From: Henckelia pumila
Taxonomy: Eukaryota > Streptophyta > Magnoliopsida > Lamiales > Gesneriaceae
Direction of reading: 5' to 3'
Assembly (NCBI RefSeq): GCF_033568475.1
Contig: NC_133121.1
Span: 135,564,375 to 135,628,374, forward strand
DNA: 64,000 bases
The position numbers were made by a program, and so were the translations under genes. The notes below the pieces were generated by a model. It was not told the origin of the DNA, did no database searches, and saw nothing but the letters and a program-made list of their open reading frames with translations. Positions 43,529 to 54,594 of this stretch are shown here, piece by piece (the first letter of the stretch is position 1; each line of letters starts with the position of its first letter).

Positions 43529-45258
43529 ACTCCTCAAACACAGAGTAATCTCATTTGCATGCTATGAAAAAACCTCAAGTTCAACTTACCTATTTTCTTA
43601 TGAAAACAAAGAATATACATCAATATAAAGTAGCAAACACTGTTTAAATACCAATATATAAAGATTTTTTCACACTAAATACTGACGATTATTTTTTCCT
43701 CTAAAAGACGTATTCATTATTTTTAATTTTTTTTTTTTGTATGATGCAATCAGTCTTTGAAAGGGAAGGATAATCAATAAGAATATGTGGATAAAAATAA
43801 ATTAAACATTCTTAGTTTTGTTTCTTAACCACTGTCATTGTTGCCTAACCCTTTAGATTTACCTATCTTTAAGTTGTAAACATGTATACTCTTGAATATA
43901 ACAGTTGTACTTTCTCTTGTATGCAAATTCATCTTAAAAAAACAAATAAGTTTATTAAGTACAAAGTGCAAGCCATTTTATACAAAAAAAAGGGATGACA
44001 TATAGAAAATTTTGACTATTCCTAAATTTGAAAAATAAAATTTAATGCAAGTTCTGGACCCTAGTTACTTGAATTTTGTTAAACGTCAAACAATTAAGGC
44101 ACAATTATATTCTATTCTTCTTCATAGAGAATAAAAAATTGAATATTTACCATTATCCTAATGCAACAGATGAAGGTGAAATCTCAAAAGAAATAATCGA
44201 TGAAATACAATAAATACAATCAATTTTTTTCAACATACCGAAAAACTCCAACCAATAATCTCAATAAATCCAACCATATTTTTTTTTCAAATCTCATTAT
44301 TTCCAATTAATTTGATGCCAGTGAGATCTTTCTGATCTTTTTCGTTCGTTTATAACAAATTTATTTCATTATTGATTTTAAGAAATATAATTTATATTGT
44401 TGGGATGTGGAAACAAATATTGAACAACACCATATTCTAAGGTTTTTACCTGCATTTAATAAAACATGAAAATTTTTATCACAACAATTGCCCAGTATTT
44501 CACGAAATCAACATCAATCTGACAGGAGGTATACACTAAAAATAGGTATGGATACAATATGTAAAGAAATTTATACAAAATTTATATGTATACATTTTAT
44601 CAAACATGTTGTAGGCATAATATTTCACCTACCATAAACATTGCTAAAATCACAAAATCACAGTAAACAGGAGAAAAATTGAGTATGTTTTGCAATTATC
44701 GTGGTAGGAAATTGAATATCAGAAAACTAAAAATTTAAACACACCTCTTGCAATTGCAAAATGTTGTGAACGATCAGTCATAAATCTGTAATGAACAGTT
44801 CAAATAAACCTAGTAGTTTCTCCAATATTTGAATTGAAGATAATAAACCACTGGGAGAAAATGTAGGAGAAACGTGGGAAACTTAGTTATCTATTTGAGA
44901 GAAAGAGATGGGTACTCCAGACAGGAAAAAAATAGTGAATTGAAGCCTTTTTTTTTTAAAAGAAAGAAAAAAAAATCAACCATATACACAACCGACAATT
45001 GAGAAGGAAAAAGGTGAATTGAAAAGGAAAAGAAAAACGTGGGAGGGTAAGGGGCAATTTTGGGTAATTGGAAAACAGACCATGACACCAACAGTTTTTA
45101 TGAGGTTCTTAGACTTAATAAATAGTAAGAGATTATTAATAAATATTTTCTACTATATAATGAATTTTTATCTATGTCACGATTTTTTTTTCCATTTATC
45201 ATGCATTATTTTTTCTCTATGAAAAAATCAATATTCTTATCATCTTTATTAACAATAA
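43529..45258. other. inner Helitron DNA right of E2, then outer Helitron DNA
   Basis: 43810-44040 is related to 33590-33830 in the same orientation, so a direct repeat flanks E2 within the Helitron. From about 44860 to 45132 (GAAACGTGGGAAAC, GGGGCAATTTTGGGTAATTGG) the sequence has the look of Helitron 5' ends. No gene is present. Confidence 0.55.
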
Positions 45259-45266
45259 TTTATATG

Positions 45267-45579
45267 GGGAAAAATTGCTTTTTTGGTCCTGTATGTTTGT
45301 CACTTTGCGATTTTAGTCCTTTATATTTTCAGATTTCAGTTTTAGTCCGCTATCTTTATTATTTTGGAAATTTTAGTCCTTTTCCGATATGGCGCTGACG
45401 TGGCACCAATTCAGTGCTGATGTGGAGCTGATGTGTACAGTGCCACGTAAGCATTTTCGAATAAAAAGGACCGAAATTGCCAAATATCAGAACATGCAGG
45501 ACTAAAACTGAAATTTGAAAACATATTGGACCAAAATCGCAAAGTGACAAACATACATGACTAAATTTGAAATTTTCCC
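45267..45579. mobile_element. fold-back MITE, copy 1 (313 bp)
   Basis: Almost the whole element is an inverted repeat: left GGGAAAAATTGC...GTCACTTTGCGATTTTAGTCC, right GGACCAAAATCGCAAAGTGAC...TTTTCCC. Perfect TTTATATG flanks (45259-45266 and 45580-45587) make an 8-bp target duplication. Confidence 0.85.
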
Positions 45580-45814
45580 TTTATATGATGGGTTTGGCCA
45601 AACGCGAAGACCCACTTGGACTTGTTTGTGAACACGTTTGGGCGAGTCTTAACTTGTTTCTTTGGGACGAGTTTAATACAAGACTAAGTTTAGACCCGGT
45701 CCATTATCATCACTTTATTGAAGTGTTGTCGTTCTTTAAATAAAGTATATTTTATAGTAATTGGTAATATATATACTATTTGAAAGAAAAACTATTACAT
45801 GTTTAGTTATGGAA

Positions 45815-46955
45815 TCAATATAATCTTTAACATTGCAACTAATATGTATTTCAAATACTTAAAAAAATATTTTGGTATTTCACGGGACTTTATAAACAAT
45901 ACTTTATAAAATATTAGAAATCTGATATTTTTAATTGCAAGACCATCTCATAATTTTTTTTTAAAATGGTTTTAGCTTTTATGTGAAGAAAAATTAGTTA
46001 AAATTTTAATTTCAACTTGTATATATGTGATATGTGTGTGTTGATGTATTTTTTTTATTTATTATTTTTTATATTAAAACTTGACTATATTTGAATTGAT
46101 ATATTTCAACATCTGTATATTATTTAATTAACATATATATATATTAATAACTTTTCCAAATGTAAGATTTGTATATATTTAAAAATGAACTCATGATATA
46201 ATTCTTTATCGGAAAAATAAGTTTTTTAGTCTAGTAACTTTACTTCCTTTGGGTTTTGGTCTATTAACTCTTCCGATGTGGGTTTTGGTACACTAACTTT
46301 GCATTTTCAATGTTTTTTGGTCCAATTACATATGTGTCATCTTCTGATTGGTCCACGTCATCATTTTGGACCAATCAAAAGTTGACATGTATGCAGTTGG
46401 ACCAAAAAACACTGAAAATGCAAAGTTAATGTACCAAAACTCACATCGAAAAAGTTAATGGACCAAAACCAAAACATTGACAAGTTAATGGACCAAAAAA
46501 CTTATTTTTCCTTCTTTATCTCAATAGTCATTACACGAATTAAAATATATAAGATTTTTTTTAAAAAAAATATGTTTAATCAGTATACAAACAAATATAA
46601 ATCAAGAATTGGTGTTTCAATATTTTAAAAACTGAATAGTATTTAATTAAGATTTTGTGATTTTTTTTTGAAAATATTTGTGGAAAAAATATATTCACTT
46701 TATCTACAAGAAAATAAAAAACAAAGTGTTTTGATATTTCAATTTTTTTGAAAACTGAATTTTTATATAATATGCACATACTTTTTTAATTTTGATCTTA
46801 TCATAATAATCGATTTTACATATAATATAAATATTGATCACTTTATCTACAAGAAAATAAAAAAAAAAAAGTATTTAAGTATTTTAATCTTTTTGGAAAC
46901 TGAATCCTTATCTAATTTGCACACACTTTGTCAATTTTGACTTTATCATAATAAT
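45815..46955. repeat. tandem duplication unit 1 (about 830 bp plus insertion)
   Basis: It matches 46956-47790 in the same orientation, starting CAATATAAT.TTTAACA.TGCAACTAAT. The extra length is the fold-back element at 46211-46511. AT-rich, no gene. Confidence 0.85.
46211..46511. mobile_element. Mutator-type fold-back element (301 bp)
   Basis: Perfect ends GGAAAAATAAG / CTTATTTTTCC with arms of about 150 bp that pair along their length. TTCTTTATC occurs on both sides (46202-46210 and 46512-46520), a 9-bp target duplication. The corresponding place in the second duplication unit (about 47342-47360, ATTCTTTACTTCAATAG) is empty. Confidence 0.9.
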
Positions 46956-47790
46956 CAATATAATATTTAACACTGCAACTAATAAGTATTTCAAGTACTT
47001 AAAAAATATTTTGGTATTTTAGGTGACTTTATAAATAATACTTTATAAAAGATTAGAAATATGATATTTTTAATTGCAAGACCATCTCATAATTTTTTTA
47101 AATGGTTTTAGCTTTTCTGTGAAGGAAAATTAATTAAATTTTTAATTTTAACTTTTATATATATGATATGTGTGTGTTGATGTATTTTTTATTTATTATT
47201 TTATATTAAACTTGACTATATTTGAATTGATTTATTTCAACATCTTTATATTATTTAATTAACATATATATATATATATATATATATTAATAACTTTTCC
47301 AAATCTAATATTTGTATATATTTAAATATGAACTTATGATATAATTCTTTACTTCAATAGGTCCTTACATGAATTAAAATATATAAGATTTTTTTTTAAA
47401 AAAATATATTTATTCAGTATACAAACAAATAAAAATCAAGAATTTGGTATTTCAATATTTTAAGAAACTAAATAGTATTTAATTAAGATTTTTGTGAATT
47501 TTTTTTAAAATATTTGTGGAAAAAATATATTCACTTTATCTACAAAAAAATAAAAAAGAAAGTATTTTGATATTTCAATTTTTTTGAAAACTGAATTTTT
47601 ATATAATATGAACATATTTTTTCAATTTTGATCTTATCATGATAATCGATTTTACATATAAATATTGATCACTTTATCTACAAGAAAATAAAAAAACAAA
47701 GTAAGTATTTTAATTTTTTTGGAAACTGAATCCTTATCTAATTCGCACACACTTTGTCAATTTTGACTTTATCATAATAATCTATTTTAC
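46956..47790. repeat. tandem duplication unit 2
   Basis: A direct copy of 45815-46955 without the fold-back insertion. It contains an (AT)n run at about 47261-47287. Confidence 0.85.
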
Positions 47791-47870
47791 ATATAATATA
47801 ATATTGATTTACGTTTATGTCCTATAACTAAAGTGTTGTTTTTACTTTTATAACCCTATATATTTTTATA

Positions 47871-48184
47871 GGGAAAATTGCAAATTTAGTCATGTATGTT
47901 TGTCACTTTGCGATTTTGGTCCTCTATGTTTTGACATTTCAGTTTTAGTCCTGCATGTTTTGATTTTTGGCAATTTCGGTCCTTTTTATTCGAAAATGCT
48001 TACGTGGCACTGTACACGTCAGCTCCACATCAGCACTAAATTGGTGCCACGTCAGCGCCACGTCGGAAAAAGGACTAAAATTGCCAAAAAAAATAAAGAT
48101 AGCGGACTAAAACTGAAATATGAAAATATAAAGGACTAAAATCGCAAAGTGATAAACATACAGGACCAAAAAAGCAATTTTCCC
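47871..48184. mobile_element. fold-back MITE, copy 2 (314 bp)
   Basis: The same family as 45267-45579 but inserted in the other orientation; arms GGGAAAATTGC / GCAATTTTCCC. A target duplication is not clear (TATTTTT-like on both sides). Confidence 0.8.
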
Positions 48185-48291
48185 TATTTTTGGGAAATAT
48201 GATTTTACTTATAGTGTAAATAAAGGACAACGTTGTTATTTCACAATGGTAAAATTTTGACATTTTATTCACTCTTTTATATAGGTATAGA

Positions 48292-49921
48292 TATAGATAG
48301 ATAGATAAATATCAAAATATTGTAATTTTAAACCATTAACCAAAAAACAGAAACTGGAAAAAAAAAATGAAAAAGGAATTTCAATCTTACTTCTAGAAGA
48401 AATCTAATTATCTAAGCCGTCTTGAATTAATTCGAACCGTACGCCAAACTAGCTTAAATATTAATCTGTACAAGTTAATAATATATATACGAGTCGACAA
48501 AAAATTTCAAGTTAGCACATATGTTTTTCGATATTAATCGGATAATATTTACTATACATACAATCTATCGATAGAATATTTTGTTAATTCAGTGTCCTGT
48601 AATACAACAGATGGGAAACATCCTGCTAAGGTAAATGATGACAAAAATATGGATGCATGGTAAGTATTAATGATATATTCCAATGCACGGAGAAAAAATT
48701 GATTCTAAAAATAAATTTTAGTAAAATGACAATAATATCATTAATCTATATAAAATTGGTCTTTTTTAATTCTCTAAATTTTGGTACGCATACCGTCAAC
48801 AATATATTTATATAATGATTATTACAGTTTGCATATTTTCTACAAAATTAATTTATTTTTATATAAAATAAATGCTTGAAAATTTATACGAGCTTAATTA
48901 AAATAAGAAAAAAACAAATGAAATTTTTTTATAAATGCACAAAACATGTTAAAAAAATCTGAAATGAAAATTATAAAACAGATGCTTTTAAAAAAAAATA
49001 GATGTTTGTAATAAAATATGATTGGAATTTTTTATTCCAATTGAAACTCCTAAAACTCATATGAATAAAATTTAACATTAAAAAAATCTCCAAAAATATT
49101 ATAAAAATGGAGAGCAATTGTGGAAGATGATAATTTTTTAAGATACAAATATCAAAATATTGCAATTTTAAACCATTAACCAAAAAAAAAAGAAACTGAA
49201 AAAAAAAAAAATCAATCTTACTTCTAGTTTTTTGTTAAAATTTACAGAATTTGACTTTTACAAACACCTCAAAACACTTTCACCCAATTAAATGCAGTTT
49301 TATAATTAAGTTCTCACAAACACTCTCCGAAAAAATTTCCTCTGGAATAAATACAAATTAACTAATGCAAATTCACAAGAAAAATACATTGAACCCAAAA
49401 TTTGTATTGAATTATATAATTTATATATAATGAGTCCCCCTGTAACGAATCTAGCCGTTTAGCGATATTTGAAGAAATCTAATTATCTAACTCGTCTTGA
49501 ATTAATTCGAACCGTACGCCAAATTTAAATATTCGTCCGTACAAGTTATTAATATATATACGAGTCGACAAAAAATTTCAAGTTAGCGCATATGTTTTTC
49601 GATATTAATCGGATAATATTTACTATACATATAATCTATTGATAGAATATTACGTTAATTCAGTGTCCTGTAATACAACAGGTGGGAAACATATATATCC
49701 TGCTAAGGTAAATAATGACAAAAATATGGATGCATGGTAAGTATTAATGAAATATTCCAATGCAATTTTGTGTTTGCTAGCTGGCCGTGTGGGTATATAT
49801 ACTCACCATTTTCATTTTGTTTCTTCAAGTAAACTCTTTTTTTTTTTTTTTTACTTGCAGAAAGATTCGATCTGCAGATTATCTTTAATCGTTTATCAAA
49901 CATTTTTTTTTATTATTAAAA
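48292..49921 (+). promoter_or_regulatory. duplicated upstream region of bZIP copy B
   Basis: 48405-48670 is repeated at 49476-49745, and 48688-49137 matches 30183-30632, so an upstream segment of about 850 bp was duplicated in tandem; the second copy has a further insertion of about 240 bp at 49229-49467. Both copies hold GTGTCCTGTAATACAACAG and CCTGCTAAGGTAAAT. GGGTATATATACTC at 49791-49804 is a TATA box about 120 bases before the ATG. Confidence 0.75.
49794..49801 (+). promoter_or_regulatory. TATA box of bZIP copy B
   Basis: TATATATA within GGGTATATATACTCACC, 121 bases before the start codon, with a pyrimidine-rich leader after it. Confidence 0.7.
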
Positions 49922-50831
49922 ATGGAGAAATATTCATCACACATTAATATTCCAAAGATGCCATCATGTCCTCTCACTCTTGATGAAGCTATGGAGCATG
50001 AAATGAAACATGGGAGCCTTTTCAATGATCCTAATAACATGGATTTGAACAAGATTAGAAGGTGAATTCCTCTATTATTATTATTTTTTTTTTTTAAGAA
50101 ACATTTTCAGTAATTAAGCAAAGTTTTCTATCTAAATTAAAGTAACTCACTTTAAATGATCTGATATTTCTGCAGGATTATATCAAACAGGCTCTCAGCA
50201 CAAAGATCTAGAATTAAGACCATAAATTATACTCGTGATTCAGAAAAGATGGTCAAGGATTTATCGGTAAATATTTTTTTCTATTTTTTTTTTTGTTTAT
50301 TTTATCATATGAATTTGAGTGAAAAGAACCCTACTGTATATAATTAATACTAATTACTTTTGCAGGATCTAATATCTAGTCTCGCCTCACAAGTTAAAAG
50401 CTTCAAAGAGAAGAAAAAACTTTTGGAGCTTGAAAATAATTCCCTTCGACGAGAATTGGATAAACGTTTGACGAAATCCAGGCGTATAGAAAGTAACTAA
50501 TAAACATATATATAATATTGTTTTAAATCACTGCATGCATGCATGTATATATGAGATCGATCTATATAATATAAAGCTTAGCTTCTTAATTTTTTTTCTT
50601 AATTAATGTGTGCATGCAGTGGCTATCGAAGATGATAGATCTGAGATAAAAATGCTTAAACAACCCGGGAAAACTGCACAAAAGAACAAGCAGCTCGCGT
50701 CAGATTCCAAGGGAAAAGAGATGCAAGATCTCCGTTTCGAGCCGCGCAAGGTCACCGAATACGAAGATATAGATCAGTATATCAATTTCGATGCTCTTGT
50801 TGCTAGTGTTGCAGCTGATGGTGGAAACTAG
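49922..50831 (+). CDS. bZIP transcription factor, copy B (intact, 4 exons, 189 aa)
   Basis: Exons are 49922-50061, 50176-50266, 50366-50492 and 50620-50831, all with GT..AG introns; phases agree and give 570 nt including the TAG stop. The protein starts MEKYSSHINIPKMP and has an LTLDEAMEHEMKHG motif at residues 18-31. The basic region at residues 44-61 contains N51-x7-R59 (SNRLSAQRSR), the bZIP DNA-contact signature. The zipper heptads fall at S69, L76, L83, F90, L97 and L104, so the first leucine is a serine. The C-terminus is charged and ends ADGGN. It should act in the nucleus as a dimer; NLS-like basic residues lie in the basic region. It resembles the plant bZIP34/61 or RF2-like groups, but the protein is much shorter and I cannot name an orthologue. 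It is the only unbroken member of the local array. Confidence 0.85.
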
Positions 50832-51020
50832 CACAAATTTTTGCGCAAATATCGAATATTTCCTTGTCGTTGCGTCGTTTTTATGCTCTGTTTCTTTTGC
50901 TAGAATTTTTCATGTTTAGCTCATGTGTGTTGAAGAAGAAATCAGTTCTGTTTTTATGTATATTTTAGCCATTTTTATGTCCTAAACGGGTCTACATTCA
51001 GGTTTGATGCACGTAAAAAG

Positions 51021-51069
<49 letters not shown>

Positions 51070-51070
<1 letters not shown>

Positions 51071-51208
51071 TTTCAGCTGTCCAACCATTCCTACTCAACT
51101 CGTTCCCGACCACTAAAACCCACTACCGGGTTTTAGTTGTTTTTTTTTTAAAAAAATTCGTATCACTAAACCCACTACCGGGTTTTAGTTGTCGGGATGA
51201 GTTGGGCA
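51070..51208. mobile_element. MITE related to 15282-15439
   Basis: The left end TTTTCAGCTGTCCAACC and the inner ACTAAAACCCACTACCGGGT match the copy in intron 3 of bZIP A. The right end stops at GTTGGGCA, so its terminal bases are missing. Confidence 0.75.
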
Positions 51209-51226
51209 TTATATATATATATATAG

Positions 51227-51395
51227 TAACACTCGTGTGAGACAGTCTCATTCGTGAGACGGGTCAACCCTATCCATATTTATAATAATAAGTAATATTT
51301 TTGGCATAAAATATAATATTTTTTAATGGATAATCCATATAAGAGACTCGTCTTAAAAAAATGACCCTTGAGACCGTCTAATGAAAGTTTTTGTC
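51227..51395. repeat. dispersed repeat with GAGACxGTCTCA ends
   Basis: It begins near CGTGTGAGACAGTCTCATTC and ends GAGACCGTCTAATGAAAG. It includes CGTGAGACGGGTCAACCC and AATAATAAGTAATATTTTTG. Related copies or fragments lie at about 11815-11900, 29700-29785, 53720-53780, 53805-53945, 56395-56610 and near 54480. It is AT-rich inside and probably a short non-autonomous transposon. Confidence 0.75.
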
Positions 51396-51737
51396 ATATA
51401 TATATATACACGGGTTCATTGTGTTTTTCTTTAATAAAAAATGTTCATTAAATCCCATTTCAGTAAATTTACATCTTATCTACATCTATATATATCCTAA
51501 AAAAATATTTTATTATCTTAATCTAAACTTTTGAATTTTGAATTAAATAATCATATATAGCATTCATATCATAAAAACTTTTTGTAAGAAAATGTTTTTA
51601 AATTTTATTATAACCTTTCGACTTCAAAAACAAGTATTTAATATTAAATAATTTAATAGCTCAAGTTCGCTCATTCTTAAGGTACGCTCTCTATAGTTAC
51701 ATGCTCTAGTTTTTTATAATTTTTATGGGGTAAATAC

Positions 51738-51910
51738 TGACTTGAGCGTCATAGAGTTTTCGCCGGGCAACCCCCGGCGTCACTCACTTTGCTTTGTGAT
51801 GCAAGTAACAACCCACAAAGTTCTCTCGGGAACAGTTCGATTGTTAATCTGGCCACCTGGTCCTCCACAATTTACCCAAATCTTCTCTAATCGGTAATAT
51901 CAATTTTTGG
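51738..51910 (+). repeat. fragment of a Tat-type LTR end
   Basis: CTGACTTGAGCGTC and CGCCGGGCAACCCCCGGCG match the U5 type of the LTR at 19036-19080, and the end (AATATCAATTTTTGGCTACGTC) looks like an LTR/primer-site junction with changes. Only the last part of an LTR remains. Confidence 0.6.
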
Positions 51911-52267
51911 CTACGTCAGGGTGGAAAACATCCCATGCTAATGTAAACGAGGACAAAAAAATATGGTATTAATTAATGAAGCCCATGCATTCTGCAATAG
52001 CATTGGAATTGTAAACGGGTGAGAAACACCCCATGCTAATGTAAACAAGGACAAAATATATGGTATTAATTAATGACGCCTATGCATTTTGTGCTGCAAT
52101 TGTGTGTGCATAAATATGGTGCATTGGCATTGCATCCTCACACATATTTACATAGAATTTTTACTCTGTCTTTGTACAAAGATTTTGCAGATCACCTTTA
52201 CTTCATTGTATATTAGATCTTTTCTACCAACAATTTCTTTTTTCTCTCGTTGTAAAGAATATTGAAA
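51911..52267 (+). promoter_or_regulatory. upstream region of bZIP remnant C
   Basis: Two copies of ACA.CCCATGCTAATGTAAAC are followed by AGGACAAAA (about 51921 and 52030), related to the promoter block of copies A and B. GCATAAATATGG at 52109 is TATA-like. The leader to ATG 52268 resembles those of A and B. Confidence 0.6.
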
Positions 52268-52394
52268 ATGGAGAGATTTCATCAAGCCTTCCTCTGAAGC
52301 AATGACCACTCACTCTTGATGAAGATATGGAGCAAGAAATATAATGAAAGATGGGCGCCTTAATGATCCTATCATAGATTTGAAAGAATTGAAG
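52268..52394 (+). pseudogene. bZIP exon 1 remnant C
   Basis: It has ATGGAGAGATTTCATC, then CTCACTCTTGATGAAGATATG and GATTTGAAAGAATTGAAG|GTGAATT, matching exon 1 of copy B with its donor site. Frameshifts and a TGA near the start break the frame, and exons 2 to 4 are missing. Confidence 0.82.
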
Positions 52395-53950
52395 GTGAAT
52401 TAATTTTATTTATTTTTTTAAAACCCTTTTTTTACGTTTGAATAATTTGAAAACGAAACAAATTTGAACAACTTATAAATGGATATTCAGTCTTAAAATG
52501 TGGATGGAGATGTATCGACTCTCATTTATCCTACTATTAATTTTTAGATATTAATTTGCGTTTGAATTTGAAAGAAACAAAGTTGAAAAAGGGCGATGCT
52601 AAATGTACACGGAGGGTTATACGTTGAGTTACACGTTACACTTGAAATTACATAAATATCCTTAATGTATTTTGGAAAGAGTTTTTTCAAATAAAGTGAG
52701 GGATAATTTTGTAATTTCATTTGCAGTGTGTAACACAATATGTAATTCAATGTGTACATGTAGTATTTACCCTTGAAAAAACTTTATGGTTGCATGCATG
52801 TCGCTCTTATTTAATGCACATTTCATGCACACTACAAACACGTTTCATGCACGAATGCCTTTTTTTCAACTTTCACGTGAAATAGAAAATGTTCACTAAT
52901 TGTCCTTAAAAAAATGGTTCACTAAGTAGGTTAATATATAATTTGATAAATTATTAAATTTTTATTTGATATATATATCTTAAACAATCTAACCACATAT
53001 TTGATTGCATGCCTCAATTTTGATTTTAGTCAATTAACTCATCAAACTTTGGTTTTGGTGCACTTATAAATTTAAATTTCTAGCCAGAGAAACAATGTTT
53101 TTAGTCTACGAACTTATCCAATTTTTTGGATTTTGGTTCACTATGTTTTTAAATTTTGATTTTAATATATATTATTAACTTTTAGTTTTTGTTTATTTTA
53201 GTCCAGTTGACCTACAAACGCGATAGACTCCAATTAAAAAAAGATCAAAAATGAAAATAATATACAAGTTAAATGGAAAAAATGAAAAAATATACAAGTT
53301 ACAAGACTATAAATGAAAACAATTCGCCATAATAGGACAAAAAATAAAAAAAAAAATGCAGGTTAGAGGACTACGTACAAATGCAAATCGACCATTAACA
53401 GAATCAAAAGTGAAAAAAAATTGCAAATAACAAGATATATACAAAAAGTATTTCTCTCATTACTATAAACATATTAAAAATGTTTTATCATTCAATTCAT
53501 GGGTACAACAGTGTCTTATTGAATCTAATTAGTCAACCCAAACTAGCTTTGAAATTAGTGTGTGAAATTATCATCATCCAAGCGTACTTTGTTTAATTTG
53601 CATCGAATGAGGACATTGGGGCGCTCAAAAGAAGACAAGGCCGTTTACTTTGAGAAGAATAAATAGAAGAAGATAAAAATATGAACACGATCGATAGATA
53701 TATTTAATTTATGAGTATGTCTCTTGCGTCTCGATCCGTGAGACGGGTCAACCTTATCTATATTTATAATAAAAAAATAATATTTTTTAAATAAAAAATA
53801 GAGTAACACTCCTGTGAGATGGTCTCATCCGTGAGACGAGTCAACCCTACCCATATTTATAATAATAAGTAATACTTTTGACATAAAATGTAATATTTTT
53901 TAATGGATAACCCGTATTAGAAACTCGTCTAAAAAAATGACCAATATACT
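52395..53950. other. AT-rich remainder of unit 1
   Basis: 52780-52960 corresponds to 17530-17720 downstream of copy A. 53005-53450 holds ATTTTAGTC/GACTA-type blocks like those of fold-back elements. No gene is visible. Confidence 0.6.
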
Positions 53951-54100
53951 AGTGTTTTCATAACCGGACCGGTGATCGAACCGGTCTAGTTAAAAAATGG
54001 TGCAACCGATCGGACTGTTTTAACCGGACGGTCGAACCGTAATATAATATAATAAATAATATGTTTTGAATTTTAAAAATTCAAAAATACATTTAAGTAG

Positions 54101-54144
<44 letters not shown>

Positions 54145-54405
54145 TAGTTATAAATTATTTAAATAAAAAATCTATTATTATTAAAATAATATTTTCAATG
54201 AATTAAAAATAATCATATATATATAATATTAAATTTAAAGTTTTAAAAATAAAAAAAATTAAAATTTCGAAAAAAAAAATTAAAAAAAAATCGAAAAACC
54301 TGTTCAACCGATTTTCCTGTTCTTGACCTGTTCAACAGGTTTTGACTGGTGGAACCGGTTTTCCGGTTTTTCGTGTGAACCGGCCGGTCCGGTTCTAAAA
54401 ACACT
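53951..54405. mobile_element. non-autonomous element with AACCGGACCGG ends, copy 1
   Basis: Ends are AGTGTTTTCATAACCGGACC and, inverted, AGTGTTTTTAGAACCGGACC. It is inserted inside a copy of the GAGAC..GTCTC dispersed repeat (TGACC left, TTGAGACCGTC right). The style is hAT-like. Confidence 0.78.
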
Positions 54406-54594
54406 ATTTGAGACCGTCTATAGGAGTTTTTGTCTAAAAAATAATATTTTTTAACAGGTGACCAAAATAAAAAACTTGTCTCACAAATTAAAATTAACTC
54501 GTGAGATCGTCTCTCATAAGAGTTTTTGTCTTAATTTAGGACTTATCCATGCTACCCCATTGGGGTAGTGCCCAATGGTGTATTCAAAATATCA

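Larger units (their letters stand above)
32317..45132 (-). mobile_element. inner Helitron-like element, carrying chromovirus E2
   Basis: On the minus strand the 3' end is GTGCCTCGACGGCTAG with an upstream hairpin CACACGCAACGCGTGTG (about 32327-32346). The 5' end is TCTCTTACTATTTATTAAG (45132 down to 45114), a typical plant Helitron start. Without E2 it is about 3.3 kb. Its inside is AT-rich with a pair of direct repeats (about 33590-33830 and 43810-44040), and no helicase is seen. Pairing of these two ends is an inference; no empty site was found. Confidence 0.55.
30637..48291 (-). mobile_element. outer Helitron-like element with nested insertions
   Basis: On the minus strand the 5' end is TCTATACCTATATAAAAGAG (48291 down to 48272) and the 3' end is CACTTTTACTAG (down to 30637), preceded by a hairpin CCACGTGCAACGCACGTCAC. 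This gives the TC...CTAG ends between A and T expected of Helitrons. Decisively, the flanks 30601-30636 and 48292-48400 are joined, without the element, at about 49107-49230. Without the nested inner element it is about 4.8 kb. No Rep/helicase ORF is visible, so it is non-autonomous. Confidence 0.78.
50832..51737. other. 3' flank of bZIP copy B with small repeats
   Basis: The 3' region (TGCGTCGTTTTTATGCTC) is related to that of copy A (16490-16520). An (AT)n run occupies about 51022-51066. The rest is MITE and dispersed repeat (listed separately) and AT-rich DNA. Confidence 0.6.

Noticed and set aside
45019..45398. short ORFs around 45.0-45.4 kb
   Set aside because: They fall in Helitron ends and a fold-back MITE and have low-complexity F/L/S composition.
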